DNA from: Clostridium sp. 'deep sea'
GTDB lineage: Bacteria; Bacillota; UBA994; PWPR01
DNA: 64,000 bases
Reading direction: 5' to 3'
NCBI RefSeq assembly: GCF_014931565.1
Contig: NZ_CP063353.1
Coordinates: 186,001-250,000 of the forward strand
The position numbers and the translations under genes are program-made. Of this stretch, positions 62,398 through 64,000 are shown in pieces (within the stretch, counting starts at the first letter, position 1; each line of letters begins with the position of its first letter). The notes under the pieces were generated by a model. That model worked only from the letters and a program-made list of their open reading frames with translations. It had not been told where the DNA came from and searched no databases.

Positions 62398-63312
62398 ATG
62401 AAAATCAATAGGTTGTTTGAAATTGTTGTTATCTTATTAAATAAAAATGTTGTAACGGCTAAAGAGCTAGCTGACCGTTTTGCTGTTTCTACCAGAACAA
62501 TATATCGAGATATTGATGTTCTTTCAACTGCTGGTGTACCTGTATATACCAATAAAGGTAGTGGCGGAGGCATATCACTATTAGATAATTACGTGCTTAA
62601 CAAAACTATGGTATCCGAAAAAGACGTTGAGAATATTTTAATGACTTTGCAAACCCTAAAAGCTGCTAGTTATACAGATGTAGATAATGTAGTGCAAAAA
62701 CTAGCTTCTTTGTTTAAGAATATTCAAATTCAAGACTGGATAGAGGTAGATATAAGTGAGTGGGGTAGTTCTTCAAATAACAAAGAAAAATTTAATAGCA
62801 TTAAAAAAGCAATAATTAGCCAAAATTGTCTAAAATTTAAGTACTATAATAGCGAAGGCCTTAAATCAGAAAGAGAGGTTGAGCCGCTAAAATTAATATT
62901 TAAAGGACAATCATGGTATGTATGGAGCTTTTGTAAACACAAAAATAATTTTAGAATTTTTAAAATAAACAGAATGAAGGATTTTAAGGTTTTAGAAAAA
63001 ACATTTAATAGAGAGAACCATATAAATAAAATAGGGTATAAATATGAAATTAGTAAAAATTATAAAGTAAAACCTATTAAACTTAAAATGAGATTTCATG
63101 AAAAACTTTTATATACCTTATATGATTATTTTAATGAAGAGGATATTGTATATAATAGTAGTGGTACAGTAGAAGTGCAGTTTGTCTTTCCCCATACTGA
63201 TTGGATTTATAATTTTATACTTTCATTTGGAGCAGATGTTGAAGTTCTTGAACCTCAGCATGTTAGAGAAGAAGTGAAAAAGAGGTTATTAAAAATGCTT
63301 TTATTGTACTAA
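62398..63312 (+). CDS. HTH-11/WYL-domain transcriptional regulator
   Basis: A 304-aa regulator. The N-terminal DeoR-like helix-turn-helix (about 1-60: FEIVVILLNKNVVTAKELADRFAVSTRTIYRDIDVLSTAGVPVYTNKGSGGGISL) is followed by a WYL ligand-binding domain (about 130-215: EREVEPLKLIFKGQSWYVWSFCKHKNNFRIFKINRM) and a WCX-type C-terminal part. ATG 62398 follows GGTGA. An inverted repeat GACAATACATTGTC (62349-62362) with TATAAT at 62375-62380 is a candidate autoregulatory site. Such YafY-type regulators may sense nucleotides or DNA damage products. The target is unknown. Confidence 0.88.
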   Translation: MKINRLFEIVVILLNKNVVTAKELADRFAVSTRTIYRDIDVLSTAGVPVYTNKGSGGGISLLDNYVLNKTMVSEKDVENILMTLQTLKAASYTDVDNVVQKLASLFKNIQIQDWIEVDISEWGSSSNNKEKFNSIKKAIISQNCLKFKYYNSEGLKSEREVEPLKLIFKGQSWYVWSFCKHKNNFRIFKINRMKDFKVLEKTFNRENHINKIGYKYEISKNYKVKPIKLKMRFHEKLLYTLYDYFNEEDIVYNSSGTVEVQFVFPHTDWIYNFILSFGADVEVLEPQHVREEVKKRLLKMLLLY

Positions 63313-63428
63313 ACACTTTAGTTAAAAACATAATGTTAAAGTTTTATATAGATTTCATATAAATTAGTGGATTAGAATTTTAAATGTTACAATATACTAA
63401 CTAAGCTCTATGATGAGGAGGAATACTA

Positions 63429-64000
63429 TTGAACGAATATATTGTTATGGATCAATGGGACGGTAAAATTAAAATTGAAGTCAATAATAATCTAACATCA
63501 TCTAAAATAGTATTTGAACAGTTTATTACAAAGTTAAAAGATAAAATAGAATGTGTTTTTTTTGATGAAGATGAAATTAGACGTTATTCACCAGAAAATA
63601 ATGAGTTAAATATAACCTATTTAGGTTCAAGTTTTGCTGTTCAAGATTTAAAACAAAAAATAATAAATGAGCAAAATGATAGTATTAAAGTTGAGTTTGT
63701 AAATGAGTTTAAATCGTTAGGAAAAGTTAAAATGCCTCTTAATGATAAAATTTTATTTGATGGTTGGCTAAAAGTTTATCAACGAAAAGTATCTAGTAGA
63801 GAATATAACATTCTCAAAAACTATAGTGCGGTAACTTCCTTAATTGTAAATGAAGACAGTGAGGTTTTATTAGTTAAGCAATTTAGACCAGCAGTTATGA
63901 CTATTACATATGAGCTGCCAGCAGGTTGTTTGGATGTTGAGAACGAAGATCCTTTAGATACAATGGTAAGAGAGTTAAGAGAAGAGACTAATTTAACTAT
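63429..64000 (+). CDS. NUDIX hydrolase, ADP-ribose pyrophosphatase-like (3' partial)
   Basis: Open from TTG 63429 (behind GAGGAGG) to the right edge, at least 190 aa. The first ~112 residues are a non-catalytic extension. From about residue 113, FDGWLKVYQRKVSSREYNILKNYSAVTSLIVNED matches ADP-ribose/ADP-sugar NUDIX enzymes. LLVKQFRPAV, ELPAGC and MVRELREET show the Nudix box. The extended N-terminus is longer than in the typical ADP-ribose pyrophosphatase. The gene continues beyond the window. Confidence 0.85.
   Translation, partial: MNEYIVMDQWDGKIKIEVNNNLTSSKIVFEQFITKLKDKIECVFFDEDEIRRYSPENNELNITYLGSSFAVQDLKQKIINEQNDSIKVEFVNEFKSLGKVKMPLNDKILFDGWLKVYQRKVSSREYNILKNYSAVTSLIVNEDSEVLLVKQFRPAVMTITYELPAGCLDVENEDPLDTMVRELREETNLT

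Overview
The window is a stretch of AT-rich (roughly 30% G+C by eye), gene-dense chromosome from a spore-forming, anaerobic low-G+C Firmicute, most likely of class Clostridia. The evidence is strong AGGAGG-type ribosome sites, sigma-A promoters (TTGACA-17-TATAAT), a SleL/YaaH-type cortex-lytic enzyme, a ferredoxin-like [FeFe] hydrogenase, FMN, TPP and yjdF riboswitches, a BirA-regulated biotin operon, Bce-type two-component/ABC modules and a FosB enzyme. The species cannot be named from the sequence. No rRNA, tRNA, CRISPR array, prophage or intact transposase is visible. TGA is used as a normal stop codon (for example ribD, the abgA-like gene and the dppD-like gene).

Layout. 1-2057: end of an Fe3+-type ABC transporter. 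2372-3655: spore cortex-lytic enzyme. 3709-4217: degenerate repeat. 4406-9600: two-component system plus FtsX-type ABC exporter. 9629-10022: MITE-like element. 10053-13183: multicopper oxidase, CsaA, an ABC-2 type membrane protein and a dead-ATPase/LytTR regulator. 13310-21919: CPBP protease, glutaminase, MerR regulator with serine hydrolase, NERD protein, AbgA-like amidohydrolase coupled to two unknown small proteins, methyltransferase and racemase. 22018-26737: biotin regulon (birA-bioY-bioB-bioD-bioA) behind a perfect BirA operator. 26766-34016: acetyltransferase, [FeFe] hydrogenase-like protein, PadR regulator with flavoprotein, PP2C phosphatase and DUF2268 protease. 34091-40066: TrmB-MFS pair and the FMN-riboswitch operon ribD-ribE-ribBA-ribH. 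40120-44629: a complete Bce-like module (regulator, kinase, ATPase, permease). 44703-46276: TPP riboswitch and thiC. 46344-46404: a perfect GC-rich palindrome. 46616-53562: glnS, a SUFU-domain protein, a kinase gene interrupted by TGA, two paralogous exported proteins, an EFR1-type flavodoxin/ferredoxin, a kinase-like protein and a polyferredoxin-like membrane protein. 54059-60961: RpiR regulator, MBL hydrolase and an oligopeptide/dipeptide ABC importer. 61130-64000: fosB, yjdF with its riboswitch, a WYL regulator and the start of a NUDIX gene.

How the genes fit together. Three vitamin pathways are each under a recognisable control element: biotin (BirA operator), riboflavin (FMN riboswitch) and thiamine (TPP riboswitch). 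Two independent two-component/ABC modules, FosB, the CPBP protease and the MFS exporter suggest defence against cell-envelope antibiotics. Peptide import, the AbgA-like hydrolase, glutaminase and racemase fit amino-acid or peptide scavenging.

The least conventional items are birA with no ATG/GTG/TTG start downstream of its own promoter, a P-loop kinase whose Walker A glycine codon has apparently become TGA, a catalytically dead ABC domain fused to a LytTR DNA-binding domain, a MITE-like repeat family, a duplicated lipoprotein in which one copy has lost its lipobox cysteine, and two unknown small proteins translationally coupled to the AbgA-like hydrolase. I did not find a clear multi-gene system that I could defend as wholly new.
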